DNA of 40,417 nucleotides from Promethearchaeum sp. (lineage in GTDB: Archaea; Asgardarchaeota; Lokiarchaeia; Sigyniarchaeales; Promethearchaeaceae): the NCBI GenBank assembly GCA_030612265.1, contig JAUWOE010000006.1, positions 1 to 40,417 on the forward strand. The letters run 5' to 3'. The notes under the pieces are model-generated. The model worked only from the letters and a program-made list of their open reading frames with translations, did no database searches and was not told where the DNA came from. Of the stretch, positions 8,920-18,238 are shown piece after piece; position 1 is the first letter of the stretch; each line of letters opens with the position of its first letter. A program made the position numbers and the translations under genes.

Positions 8920-9012
8920 TGGCGGCTCTGAGGGGGAATCGAACCCCCAATCGTTTGAGGATAGACCGGATTTGAAGTCCGGCGTCAAAGACCACTCTGA
9001 CCGCTCGGAGCC
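8920..9012 (-). tRNA. tRNA-Sec (anticodon UCA), CCA encoded
   Basis: Reverse complement GGCTCCGAG...CCGGA-CTTCAAA-TCCGG...GGGG-TTCGATT-CCCC-CTCAGAGCC-G-CCA. Anticodon loop CTTCAAA gives UCA; 9-bp acceptor (one C.A mismatch) over 4-bp T stem, long variable arm, 90 nt without CCA. Confidence 0.9.
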
Positions 9013-9123
9013 ATATTAAAAATAGTTAATTACTATAATTCATAATTCCCAAAAAACGCTTCTATTGTTAAACGAAAGATATAAAAAAAAAGATTACAAG
9101 CATTTCTTAGGTGTTCAATAATA

Positions 9124-9549
9124 ATGGTGAGAGAAGCAGAAAATTTGGGCAATCAGGATGAAATTGAAAATCTGGAACTTTTTTGCAAAGAATGGTTAAA
9201 AGCATGGACTGGAAATAATCCCGAAAAACTTATTGATTTCTACTCAGACGATACATATTATCGGGACCCTGCAAATCCTGAAGGCATTAATGGGTGCAAA
9301 CACCTTTTGAAATATTTTAAGAAACTATTGGAGAGAAATCCAAATTGGAAATGGGAGCTTATCGAATTTTTTCCCACTGAAAAAGGGTTTAATTTCAAGT
9401 GGAAAGCTACGATCCCGATTGGATCTGAACAAATTATTGAATATGGGATGGATATTGTAGAATTAGATCCTTTATGTAAAAGAAAAGTAAAGAGAAATGA
9501 AGTATATTTCGATCGAACCAATTTTTTTTCTACGCTTAAAAAATTCTGA
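9124..9549 (+). CDS. NTF2-like/SnoaL-like protein
   Basis: 'FCKEWLKAWTGNNPEKLIDFYSDDTYYRDPANPEGINGCKHLLKYFKKLL'. Confidence 0.8.
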   Translation: MVREAENLGNQDEIENLELFCKEWLKAWTGNNPEKLIDFYSDDTYYRDPANPEGINGCKHLLKYFKKLLERNPNWKWELIEFFPTEKGFNFKWKATIPIGSEQIIEYGMDIVELDPLCKRKVKRNEVYFDRTNFFSTLKKF

Positions 9550-9602
9550 ATAATAAAAAAAAGAAAAAAAGAAAAAAAGAAGTTAAGAAAAAAGAAAATA
9601 GT

Positions 9603-10400
9603 TTAAGGGAAAAACAAAGGAATAACCATTATCACATCTCCTAATAGATTCAATGCGATATGAGAATAAATTCCGATTTTTATATCTTTCTTCCACCAAA
9701 CCAAAAAGATCAATGGGAAAATTGCTAAAACACGAATGGGTACCATCCATGGAGTCCATAAATGATATAATGCAAATAACACAGTTTGAAGAACGGGTGC
9801 AAACCATTTATTTTTTACAAGTCGGGGCATAAGAAATCCTCGGAAATAAATTTCTTCAATAAAAGGTGCGATTATTGCTCCGAAAATTAAAGTTAGAATT
9901 AAAACTAATACCCGTATTCCGGTTGAATATAGTTCAGGATTGGTATGCACTCCGGTCATATCATAAAATTCCGGAAGCCAGTTAAACCAATTTTGAAGAA
10001 TCCAATTAGAAACACCGAGTTGCTTGTCAACAAAACCCATTATTAGAACTGCCCAAAACAAAGCGAGAAAAGAAAAAAGTATAACTACTTTTTTGGAATT
10101 CTTATTTGTATTCAATATAATTGAAGGAAGTTTTATTTTTGAGATATAATTTTCTGTTAAGTCGGTTTTCTTCTTACTACTGAATAGAATTATTCCTAAC
10201 TCTAACGGAATGAGAATGACTATAAGAACAGCATAGAAAGCAAATACAATAGGGATGTTATTTTTCCAAAATAATTGAGCAACAAGAAAATAGGCCAGTG
10301 CAGTTAATATTCCTGGAAAAAGATGTAATCCAATTGATAACCAAAGCGAATGATTATCCTTAGATAGGATTAATTTCAATTTATTTGATTTTTCTTCCAT
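9603..10400 (-). CDS. CPBP-family intramembrane metalloprotease (CAAX prenyl protease 2-like)
   Basis: 'APFIEEIYFRGFLMPRLV' EExxxR motif and 'LFALYHLWTP' histidine motif; multiple TM. Confidence 0.9.
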   Translation of the reverse strand: MEEKSNKLKLILSKDNHSLWLSIGLHLFPGILTALAYFLVAQLFWKNNIPIVFAFYAVLIVILIPLELGIILFSSKKKTDLTENYISKIKLPSIILNTNKNSKKVVILFSFLALFWAVLIMGFVDKQLGVSNWILQNWFNWLPEFYDMTGVHTNPELYSTGIRVLVLILTLIFGAIIAPFIEEIYFRGFLMPRLVKNKWFAPVLQTVLFALYHLWTPWMVPIRVLAIFPLIFLVWWKKDIKIGIYSHIALNLLGDVIMVIPLFFP

Positions 10401-10440
10401 GAATTAATATATTTTTTCTAACTATAATTCTTTTACTTTT

Positions 10441-11268
10441 CTAGTCGGAAGGATCCCAATCACTGTGGAAATCTTCATTGATCGAATTGAGGAGTTGAAT
10501 ATCATCATCTGAAATTGAAAAGTCAAATATGTCTGCATTTTCTCTGATGTGAGTCGGTTTAATAGATTTTGGAATAATTACAGTTCCATGTTGAATATTC
10601 CAACGTAACATGAGTTGAGCAGCAGATTTATTGTATTTTTCCATCATCTGTAAAAATTGGGGACTTTTAACATCCTTAAACTTATATCCATGAGTAAGGG
10701 GGGCATAAGATTCGATTACAATCCCCTTTTCTTGACAAAATTCTAAAACATCTTTTTTATACAAGAAGGGATGGAATTCAATTTGATTTACCATGGGTTT
10801 AATCGAAGCGATTTGAAGAAGTTTCGCTAAATGATTTATGTAAAAATTGCTTACCCCAATGGCGCGAACTTTTCCTTTATTATAGAGTTCTTCTAAGGCT
10901 TGCCAAGTATCTTTCCATTTCCCGTCTACTGGCCAATGAATGAGGTATAAATCCATATAATCAACACCAAGATTGCTTAAACTTTTATTAAAAGCATTTA
11001 TTGTGCGTGAATATCCTTGATCAGAATTCCAAACTTTAGAGGTAATAAAAACTTCCTTCCGAGGGATTTTACTATTTCTTAATGCATTTCCCACTATTTT
11101 TTCATTTTTATAGAGAGTTGCCGTATCAATTAATCTATAACCTATTTTTAAAGCAAATTCAATGGCTTTTTGCCCAAGGTTACCTGTTAGAAGATATGTC
11201 CCTAATCCAAAAATTGGCATTTTCATAGAATTAGCCAATGTTAGTGTTGAATTAATAGTAAGGGTCAT
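10441..11268 (-). CDS. Aldo/keto reductase
   Basis: 'MPIFGLGTYLL', 'GYRLIDTATLYKNEKIVGNAL', 'DYMDLYLIHWPVDGKWKDTWQALEEL', 'VIIPKSIKPTHIREN'. Confidence 0.95.
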   Translation of the reverse strand: MTLTINSTLTLANSMKMPIFGLGTYLLTGNLGQKAIEFALKIGYRLIDTATLYKNEKIVGNALRNSKIPRKEVFITSKVWNSDQGYSRTINAFNKSLSNLGVDYMDLYLIHWPVDGKWKDTWQALEELYNKGKVRAIGVSNFYINHLAKLLQIASIKPMVNQIEFHPFLYKKDVLEFCQEKGIVIESYAPLTHGYKFKDVKSPQFLQMMEKYNKSAAQLMLRWNIQHGTVIIPKSIKPTHIRENADIFDFSISDDDIQLLNSINEDFHSDWDPSD

Positions 11269-11353
11269 AATAATTTTATAAGAGTGTTTAGATCTTAAAA
11301 AATTGACTAAGAAAAATGAGGTTAAACTAAAAACGAAAAAAAACGGGTTAAAA

Positions 11354-12106
11354 TTACTCTTCTGTGAATTTAACTTCTTGTTTTAAGAGTTTTTCTTTGA
11401 TGGGATCCCAGAACATGTCATTATAAGGACCAGAGGTGTGAATTTCGCTCCATATTGTTTTAAAGTAATCTTGAGGACAGACCAACATACACGCACTGCA
11501 ATTAATGCACTTTTCATCATCGATCTCTATTAAAATTTTGGATTCCCATGCATCTGCCATCTCCTTGAATTTGATTGCATCAGTAGGACAAATATCTTTA
11601 CATTTATTACAATCTCCTGGGCATTTATTCAAGTAATTTTTTTTAAATTCAACTTCATCCTTCTCAATTTCGTAAGTTACTTTGGTTTCTCCTTCCCAGT
11701 AAATTTTAGCATCTCTTTTAATATTTGAACAATTAACGATTTTCGATTCTAATTTCGGGAGAGAATGAAATTTGGATATATCCAATTCTTCAATTTTAAC
11801 ATTTTCTCCATCAAATAGCAAATCAAGAGCGTCAAATGGGCAGAAATAAACGCATGTACCGCACATAACACATAATTTTACATCTATAGAATCAACTACT
11901 GCTGCATTTAATTCCTTTGGTTTGGATTCGTATACTCTAGATGCGGGACCGAATAAAATTGCATCTCGTGGGCAAACTATGGAGCATTGGCCACATCCTA
12001 CACATTTAAGCCGATCTAACATTAGCTCATATTTTTTTACGAGAAATTTATGCTCTATTTTTATTTGCGACTCATCAACGATTTTAGATAGTTTTGGAAA
12101 CAACAT
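11354..12106 (-). CDS. Polyferredoxin (four [4Fe-4S] motifs)
   Basis: 'CVGCGQCSIVCP', 'CVMCGTCVYFCP', 'CPGDCNKCKDICP', 'CINCSACMLVCP'. Confidence 0.9.
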   Translation of the reverse strand: MLFPKLSKIVDESQIKIEHKFLVKKYELMLDRLKCVGCGQCSIVCPRDAILFGPASRVYESKPKELNAAVVDSIDVKLCVMCGTCVYFCPFDALDLLFDGENVKIEELDISKFHSLPKLESKIVNCSNIKRDAKIYWEGETKVTYEIEKDEVEFKKNYLNKCPGDCNKCKDICPTDAIKFKEMADAWESKILIEIDDEKCINCSACMLVCPQDYFKTIWSEIHTSGPYNDMFWDPIKEKLLKQEVKFTEE

Positions 12107-12203
12107 TTTTTTTTCAGCTTGTTAGTTTTTCTGTTTTTAATATTTCAATAAATATCTTGATTCTAAAAAAGGGTTTTCTAATATTACTAATCAAAAAAAT
12201 GAT

Positions 12204-14033
12204 TTAAAAATCTATTTTATCTATAAATTTCGTAAACATCGGAACTACTGGAATAAATGGAGGGATACCTTTTGGTTGGGGTGTACGTAAAAGTCCAAGA
12301 CTGTAAGGATCCAAACCCATTCCTAGTCCAAGTAGTTGTGTAAAATAAATTACAGGGAGTTTAAACGGTTCCTCGATTTTATCTTTAAAATCAGTGTTTA
12401 TCCCCACTTGCCCCAAATCTAACTGCAAATGGCAAAAAGGGCAACAATCTACAACCATATCAACACCGGCACTGCGATAAGATTCCATCTTATCCCGTGT
12501 AAAATCATCTGCAACCTGCTTAATTGAGCCTCTTAAGCCCCCACCTGCGCCACAGCACATCAATTTATCTTGATGGGGGATGCTTTTGGAACCTGTTAAT
12601 TCCATTATATCATCAAAGAAAGTAGGTGCTTCAAAACTATCTTTCCATGGTTTATTATGAATTGGTTTTAATATGTGACAGCCATAATGAATTGCGATAT
12701 TGTAATCTAATTTGTGAACAATTTTCTTTTTTAATCCTTTCATTCCTACATCATCATATAACACCCACAAAATATGATTTACATCAATTGTTCCTTTGAA
12801 TTCACGCCCGATTTCTTTTAATTTCTCATTAACATTATCTCTTTTCTCAATTTCTTCTTTTAAATCTGTATTTATATCATTCAAAGTTCCATAACAACCA
12901 TTGCACATAATGCACATGTCTCGGTTAATATCCTCGGCAATAGTAATATTTCTAGCACCTAAAACGCGCCAAGTATTTATATCAAAAGATCTAAAAACAC
13001 CAGGTGCAGGACAACAACCTGCCCCTTCTAATTCGACAACTCCAACTTTTAATGCATCTAAAACATGACGGCTTGCAGCATCTATAAATGGATAACGGTT
13101 TGGTATAACGCACCCTAAAAACATACCTACATTTTTTCCATCGGGATTTTCTTTCAATAAACCTTGAATTTTTACCTTTAATCCATCTTGTCCTGATTTT
13201 AAATATTCTTCAAGTTCTTTTATCCACGGCCAACTGTTAGGGTCTTTCTTGTAAGCATTGCGAAGCGCGATTAAATTTTCTTGTGTTTTATCTTGACTCC
13301 AATAAATCATAGCAAGGTTAATCCAAATTGTAGCATCGATATTACTTGCATTTTTTGTAATATTTTCAAAGGTCTTCTCAGCGCTAATCAAATTTCCCAA
13401 TCTATATTCAGCCATTCCTAAATTATTCTGTAAATATAATCCATTTTTAGTAGATATATCGTTAAAAATAGGATTATTTTGAATAGCTCGAAAATTTTCA
13501 GCGGCTTTAAGAAATAGTCCTTGTTTTGCGTATAGGATTCCCAAATAAAATTTCACAAAAGGATATATTGGATCTTTTACGTTATTAGCTGCCTGAGTTA
13601 GATATTTTTTTGCATAAAAGAGTTCCATTTGGAAAAGTTTAATTAATCCAGCAATAAATAGTGCTTTTGGATTAGTTGGTATTAGATCTAATGCTTTTTG
13701 AGCATATCCAAATGCTCTTGTAAGTCCTTCTAATTTAAAATGAATTTTTGCTAGATTTATCCAAATTTCAGGATTTTTCGAATCCAAATCTGCTGCTTTT
13801 AGAAAATCATTACTTGCAGCAATTAAATCACCATTTTCTAAATTAAATAGGCCGATATGAATGAATCCTAAAGGTTTAGATGGGTATTTTTTTATAGATT
13901 CCATGAAATTATGTCTTGCTTCTAATACATCTCCTTTTTCTAGGAAGGAAATTCCTAAATCGATTATGCTTTCTAAAGAATCAACTTTTTTTACTTTTTT
14001 TACTTTCTTTGAACTTTTTTTAGTTTTTACCAT
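12204..14033 (-). CDS. hdrB: TPR domain-HdrB (CCG domain) fusion, heterodisulfide reductase subunit B-like
   Basis: N-terminal TPR repeats ('SKPLGFIHIGLFNLENGDLIAASNDFLKAADLD...'), then two CCG motifs 'GAGCCPAPG...CIMCNGC' and 'HYGCHILKP...LMCCGAGGG...DCCPFCHLQLD'. Confidence 0.88.
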   Translation of the reverse strand: MVKTKKSSKKVKKVKKVDSLESIIDLGISFLEKGDVLEARHNFMESIKKYPSKPLGFIHIGLFNLENGDLIAASNDFLKAADLDSKNPEIWINLAKIHFKLEGLTRAFGYAQKALDLIPTNPKALFIAGLIKLFQMELFYAKKYLTQAANNVKDPIYPFVKFYLGILYAKQGLFLKAAENFRAIQNNPIFNDISTKNGLYLQNNLGMAEYRLGNLISAEKTFENITKNASNIDATIWINLAMIYWSQDKTQENLIALRNAYKKDPNSWPWIKELEEYLKSGQDGLKVKIQGLLKENPDGKNVGMFLGCVIPNRYPFIDAASRHVLDALKVGVVELEGAGCCPAPGVFRSFDINTWRVLGARNITIAEDINRDMCIMCNGCYGTLNDINTDLKEEIEKRDNVNEKLKEIGREFKGTIDVNHILWVLYDDVGMKGLKKKIVHKLDYNIAIHYGCHILKPIHNKPWKDSFEAPTFFDDIMELTGSKSIPHQDKLMCCGAGGGLRGSIKQVADDFTRDKMESYRSAGVDMVVDCCPFCHLQLDLGQVGINTDFKDKIEEPFKLPVIYFTQLLGLGMGLDPYSLGLLRTPQPKGIPPFIPVVPMFTKFIDKIDF

Positions 14034-14241
14034 GTTTAAAATCGACTCCAGATAAGTGCAAAAATTCTTTTTTTCAACTTATGAAGAGGATATAATTGTC
14101 TTATATAAGAATTGCCTCATGTTTTTCATTCTATTTTAAGAATTTGATTAAATTAGTTTTAGTTCAGAAAATGGTGCAATTCGTATTTTTCTAAAAAAAA
14201 TTTGATCATTTTTAATCAATAATTGTATTTTTGCAAATAGA

Positions 14242-15495
14242 TTAGAATTTCTTCTTCCAAAACTTGTATGCCCGTAAATATTCCTTGACCGGAATTACTT
14301 TTGGATTACGTCGAAAACTGCTTGATATTACTCCATCACAACGGGAGCATAAATTTGAAGTTCGCATCCAATTTTTAAATTCATCAACATGAGCGGGATA
14401 CCTACAATTGGGGCATACTACAATACCTCGATGCCCGTCAGAAGTGGTAGGAAGTTCAAAACAAAAAATGCATTTAAAATCATCTTTAGTTAATGCTCCG
14501 GTTTTGGGTCTCATACGAAGAAGTTCTTTTTTTCTTGATGATGTGGAAGAACTAGAAGTGTATTGTTGAGATCTTGATGAAGAAGTGGAAGTAGAACGTT
14601 GAGTTCTTGGTGAAGAATATGATTTTTTAGTCTTTTTTGTTTTTGTTTGTTTAATTCTTTCCTGTTCTTGGCGTTTTTTACTGCGTGCCCTTTCTCTTTC
14701 TCTCTCTTTTTGACGCTTCTTACGTTCTTTTTCTTGACGCGCTTGTGCTTGAGCATTACGTTCTCCGCTACGAGCGAAGTTTACAAAATTATCTGCATCT
14801 GATATTCTACGGTCAATATTACTTAATCGATTAGAGACTCGGCTCATGGAAAATCTTGATGTTGAAGGCCGTCGTTTGGCAATAATGATGATAAAATATA
14901 AAATTAAAGTCAATAAATTCAGAAGAATTAGCAAATTTAGTGCTGAAGTTACAGGATTAAAAATCCATATAGCATCAGAAATTACTCCTTGGCTCATCAG
15001 AAGATAAAAAAAATCAATGAGAATGTAAAAAATACTTGTGAATATGATAAAGGTCCTTGCATAAATTGATTTGTTTCCAAAATAGATGCTGGTATATTTA
15101 GAGAGACACAAAAACAACAAAATCATACTTATAAACATATATGGAGTAGCGAAAAGGATGATCCAAGTATTGAAATTTATATCTCCAGAATTCGCATTTT
15201 CACTTAAGATCGTTGTAAAATCTCCCCAGATAGCATAAAAAATTCCCATTCCTAAGCCTCCAAATATGAGTGCAAAGTTATTCAACGACGAATTATATTC
15301 CCGTAATTTTTTAATTTTGGAGACATATTCAATTGAAATACAAATCCAAATTCCAAGTAGAATGAAAGAAAAAAAGCCGTTCAAAGATTCAGCTGGAGAA
15401 TTTCCAGTAAGAAGTGCAATGAAGAAATTTAGTAAGAGTACAATTAAATAAACGATAAATTTGGTTAGATTCATTTTCATTTTTAAATTCTTCAT
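14242..15495 (-). CDS. Multi-TM protein with C-terminal RING-like zinc finger; candidate membrane E3
   Basis: About 6 hydrophobic TM segments, R/K/E/Q/S-rich linker, then 'CIFCFELPTTSDGHRGIVVCPNCRYPAHVDEFKNWMRTSNLCSRC'; 5 nt downstream of the JAMM ORF. Confidence 0.75.
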   Translation of the reverse strand: MKNLKMKMNLTKFIVYLIVLLLNFFIALLTGNSPAESLNGFFSFILLGIWICISIEYVSKIKKLREYNSSLNNFALIFGGLGMGIFYAIWGDFTTILSENANSGDINFNTWIILFATPYMFISMILLFLCLSKYTSIYFGNKSIYARTFIIFTSIFYILIDFFYLLMSQGVISDAIWIFNPVTSALNLLILLNLLTLILYFIIIIAKRRPSTSRFSMSRVSNRLSNIDRRISDADNFVNFARSGERNAQAQARQEKERKKRQKERERERARSKKRQEQERIKQTKTKKTKKSYSSPRTQRSTSTSSSRSQQYTSSSSTSSRKKELLRMRPKTGALTKDDFKCIFCFELPTTSDGHRGIVVCPNCRYPAHVDEFKNWMRTSNLCSRCDGVISSSFRRNPKVIPVKEYLRAYKFWKKKF

Positions 15496-15500
15496 TTTAG

Positions 15501-16337
15501 CTATTCATCATACTCTAAAAATAAATCTTTTCCATCTACAATTGGGCTTGTAAAATCTAATAGTTCTGGTAGTACATTAGGGGTAATGTTCCCTTTAATG
15601 CTAAAGGGCACTTCATACCATTTGGCAGTTTTCAGATTTGCACGGAAAATATTAAACCCATATAAATGTCCATCAATTTGATAAGGATCAATGACCAAAG
15701 CTACTGATTTTTTCCATAATTTTTGATAACGTGCTTGTGTGCCCATATCTTCTGAACTTAAAAAGAGCCCATAGGATGGGTGAGAGTGATACCAACCGCA
15801 AATAAAAAATCCCTTTTTTTGCAAATCGGTATAAGCACGGATATAATTATTATAATCCTTGATTTCTGCATGGATTGCATTTCCATGTCCCATTGGATAA
15901 GCATCTTCAATTAAAAGTGTTTCACCATTATTTTCAAGCTTTCCTGCGAGTAATCCGATAACTTCCACCCATTTGGAGCGATCTATGTTTTCATTTGCAT
16001 ATTTTTTAGCATGAGTAGCGATTTTTAAGATGGCTTTAGCTGAAATCTGTGTTTTTTCTTCTTCTTTGATAGATGTTATTTTTTTTCCAATTTTTTCTTC
16101 TTTTTTTGCTTGCGCACTGTTTTTTTTTACGATTTTCTTGAATTCCAAACTTAGAGAATTATCTTCTAAAATTTTTTTCTCCAATATCTCTTCTTCTTTT
16201 GTCTCTTCGTTTTTCAATTCTTGATAAATTTCTAAAAGAACTTCTTTCTTAATTTCGTTCTTTAATTGTTTACGTATTTCAGTTTTTAATTTTGATTTTA
16301 ATACCTGAATTTCAGGAGTATCTTTATCATTTACCAT
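15501..16337 (-). CDS. JAMM/MPN+ metalloprotease, Rpn11-like deubiquitinase
   Basis: 'EVIGLLAGKL' and 'GWYHSHPSYGLFLSSEDMGTQ' (HxHPx7SxxD) JAMM motif; K/E-rich N-terminal extension. Confidence 0.93.
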   Translation of the reverse strand: MVNDKDTPEIQVLKSKLKTEIRKQLKNEIKKEVLLEIYQELKNEETKEEEILEKKILEDNSLSLEFKKIVKKNSAQAKKEEKIGKKITSIKEEEKTQISAKAILKIATHAKKYANENIDRSKWVEVIGLLAGKLENNGETLLIEDAYPMGHGNAIHAEIKDYNNYIRAYTDLQKKGFFICGWYHSHPSYGLFLSSEDMGTQARYQKLWKKSVALVIDPYQIDGHLYGFNIFRANLKTAKWYEVPFSIKGNITPNVLPELLDFTSPIVDGKDLFLEYDE

Positions 16338-16352
16338 TACTATTACCTGTAT

Positions 16353-16892
16353 TTACCATTTTTTATTAGCGTATTTTTTTACTAAATTTTTCACTTTTTT
16401 ATCGAATTTTTTCCGTTCTTTCATCATTTCTAAAGCAGCTTTTTTATTAAACACATCTGTAGGGTTAATATATTGTCCGGCAGTATTTAGCATGGACGTA
16501 ATTGCTTGAACGACAGTTACAGCAGTCTTAGTGGGACTCCATCCTCCTTTCTTTCCAATGTAATTTGGATCAACAAGAGCTAAACAGATGTTTCTTTGTC
16601 CTGGGTATTCTGAAGGTTTGGGCCAGAAATTTGGATGCCATATTGGAGTGTGTAATCTAACAAATGGCGGTTGGTTCGGGTATTCTCGGGGAAATTTCAT
16701 TTCTAACCTAAATAGTCCTTTCGCAAAGGCCGTTCCTTTTGGTCCAACCAATAAAATCTTCAAGTGATCGATACTTTTCTTTTGGGAATCAAAGGCTTTT
16801 AATTGTTTTATAGTCCCTTCTTTGTATAATTTTTTTAATCGGGCATAATCTTGTGAAATTCTTTTTTGTCTGATGCTCATTGTTATTACCAC
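16353..16892 (-). CDS. Ubiquitin-conjugating enzyme E2 (UBC)
   Basis: 'FRLEMKFPREYPNQPPFVRLHTPIWHPNF...GQRNICLALVDPNYIGKKGGWSPTKTAVTVVQAI': HPN motif and catalytic Cys in NICL. Confidence 0.95.
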   Translation of the reverse strand: MVITMSIRQKRISQDYARLKKLYKEGTIKQLKAFDSQKKSIDHLKILLVGPKGTAFAKGLFRLEMKFPREYPNQPPFVRLHTPIWHPNFWPKPSEYPGQRNICLALVDPNYIGKKGGWSPTKTAVTVVQAITSMLNTAGQYINPTDVFNKKAALEMMKERKKFDKKVKNLVKKYANKKW

Positions 16893-16959
16893 CTACATTA
16901 ATCAGTTTTCTGTATGTAAAAAAAATTTGTATTATAGATTATTGATTATCTGTTTAAAA

Positions 16960-18183
16960 CTATTTAAAAAGGCGAATAGTCACAAATATTTCGCCTTCTT
17001 GGAATCCCGATAAGGAGATAAACGAAAGAGAACGAATTTTATTTGCTATAGCTGTTTTCTCTAAATCCAATTCTCGTAATGAATCAAATTCGGGTACAGT
17101 TAAAATTGGCTCCATTTCTTCATCGAGTTTATATCCTTTCATTTTCAAAGCATCTATTATACATTGTAATTTCTGGTCTTTACGGATATATAATTCTTCC
17201 CGTATTACATTTTTCCCGCATTGTAAACATTCTGGATTACGAGGTTTTGTAAGATAATAGAATTTTTGAGTCATACCATTGTAAATTATATATTCTTTAC
17301 TAGGAATCCCCAACGCGGAGTTTCCCTTTTGATAATTAAGTATTTTCAATATTTCTTGAGATTGAATGCTAGCAATAACTGCGTTTATTGTTATTATTCC
17401 GGGTTCGTGATGATCGATAATATTTATTACTTCTTTCACCGTAAATTGTGGGTTAAAATTGAATTTATCTACAAGGTTGTTTGCGAAGGATATCAAGAAA
17501 TTCACATCATCAATATTTCCTGGATTTGGAACAGTAGAAAATTTCTCTTCAAAAGCCATTGTGGCTTTAAATAAACAATGGACGCGTTTACGTGGAACCC
17601 CTACTACTGTACATGCTGCCATTTCATCGCTTTCTGTGGAGGATGTTGGATGGCAATCATAACATGCATTTTCATATGGGAAAATTGTATAAATATGTCC
17701 ATGATATCCATTAACTCCACCATCAACCAGAGGTTTTTTGAAACGAACTGCTTGAAGGTTTAAGTTTATCCTTGCATTCTTTGAATCCAATCCTCCAACG
17801 ATGACATCTGCTTTTTTGAATATCACAGGAGGTAATTTTTCAAGGGAAGTGTGATACCCTTTTAATATAATATTTGGATTAACTTTTTTGAGCATTTCTA
17901 CAGCAGCTATCGCTTTAGGTTTTGCAATGTCCGCATCCATGAATAGAATTTGTCGATTTAAGTTAGAGTGTTCAATTACATCTAAATCTACTAAATCAAT
18001 ATGTCCTACTCCTAGCATTGCTAGATTTTTTGCAATTTCACAGCCGAGTCCCCCTACTCCTACAATTAAGATCCGTGAATTCTTTAAAATCCGCTGATTC
18101 CACCCTTTCAAGCGAAATTGTCTATCATAAAGTTGTCGTTCTTTAGCAGTAAGATCCTTACTGAAAAAATCTGATTCTCCCAA
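16960..18183 (-). CDS. E1-like ubiquitin-activating enzyme (UBA/ThiF)
   Basis: 'ILIVGVGGLGCEIAKNLAMLGVGHIDLVDLDVIEHSNLNRQILF', 'ADVIVGGLDSKNAR', catalytic 'ACTVVGVPRKRVHC', Zn Cys pairs CYDC and CLQC, C-terminal UFD-like tail. Confidence 0.95.
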   Translation of the reverse strand: MGESDFFSKDLTAKERQLYDRQFRLKGWNQRILKNSRILIVGVGGLGCEIAKNLAMLGVGHIDLVDLDVIEHSNLNRQILFMDADIAKPKAIAAVEMLKKVNPNIILKGYHTSLEKLPPVIFKKADVIVGGLDSKNARINLNLQAVRFKKPLVDGGVNGYHGHIYTIFPYENACYDCHPTSSTESDEMAACTVVGVPRKRVHCLFKATMAFEEKFSTVPNPGNIDDVNFLISFANNLVDKFNFNPQFTVKEVINIIDHHEPGIITINAVIASIQSQEILKILNYQKGNSALGIPSKEYIIYNGMTQKFYYLTKPRNPECLQCGKNVIREELYIRKDQKLQCIIDALKMKGYKLDEEMEPILTVPEFDSLRELDLEKTAIANKIRSLSFISLSGFQEGEIFVTIRLFK

Positions 18184-18238
18184 AATTTAATCCCTCATTT
18201 TCTAAAATAATATATAAAAAAAAATTTGAAATAGTTTA

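Noticed and set aside
9548-9600. Purine-only tract (a/g) between convergent genes
   Set aside because: Low-complexity sequence between convergent genes; no evidence of function beyond possible termination.
14511-14756. 81-aa minus-strand ORF in another frame of the RING-protein linker
   Set aside because: Low-complexity Lys/Arg-rich alternate frame inside a larger supported ORF.
17266-17763. Plus-strand ORFs opposite the E1 gene (17266-17574, 17459-17662, 17578-17763)
   Set aside because: Antisense to a strongly supported E1 gene; no recognisable domain.
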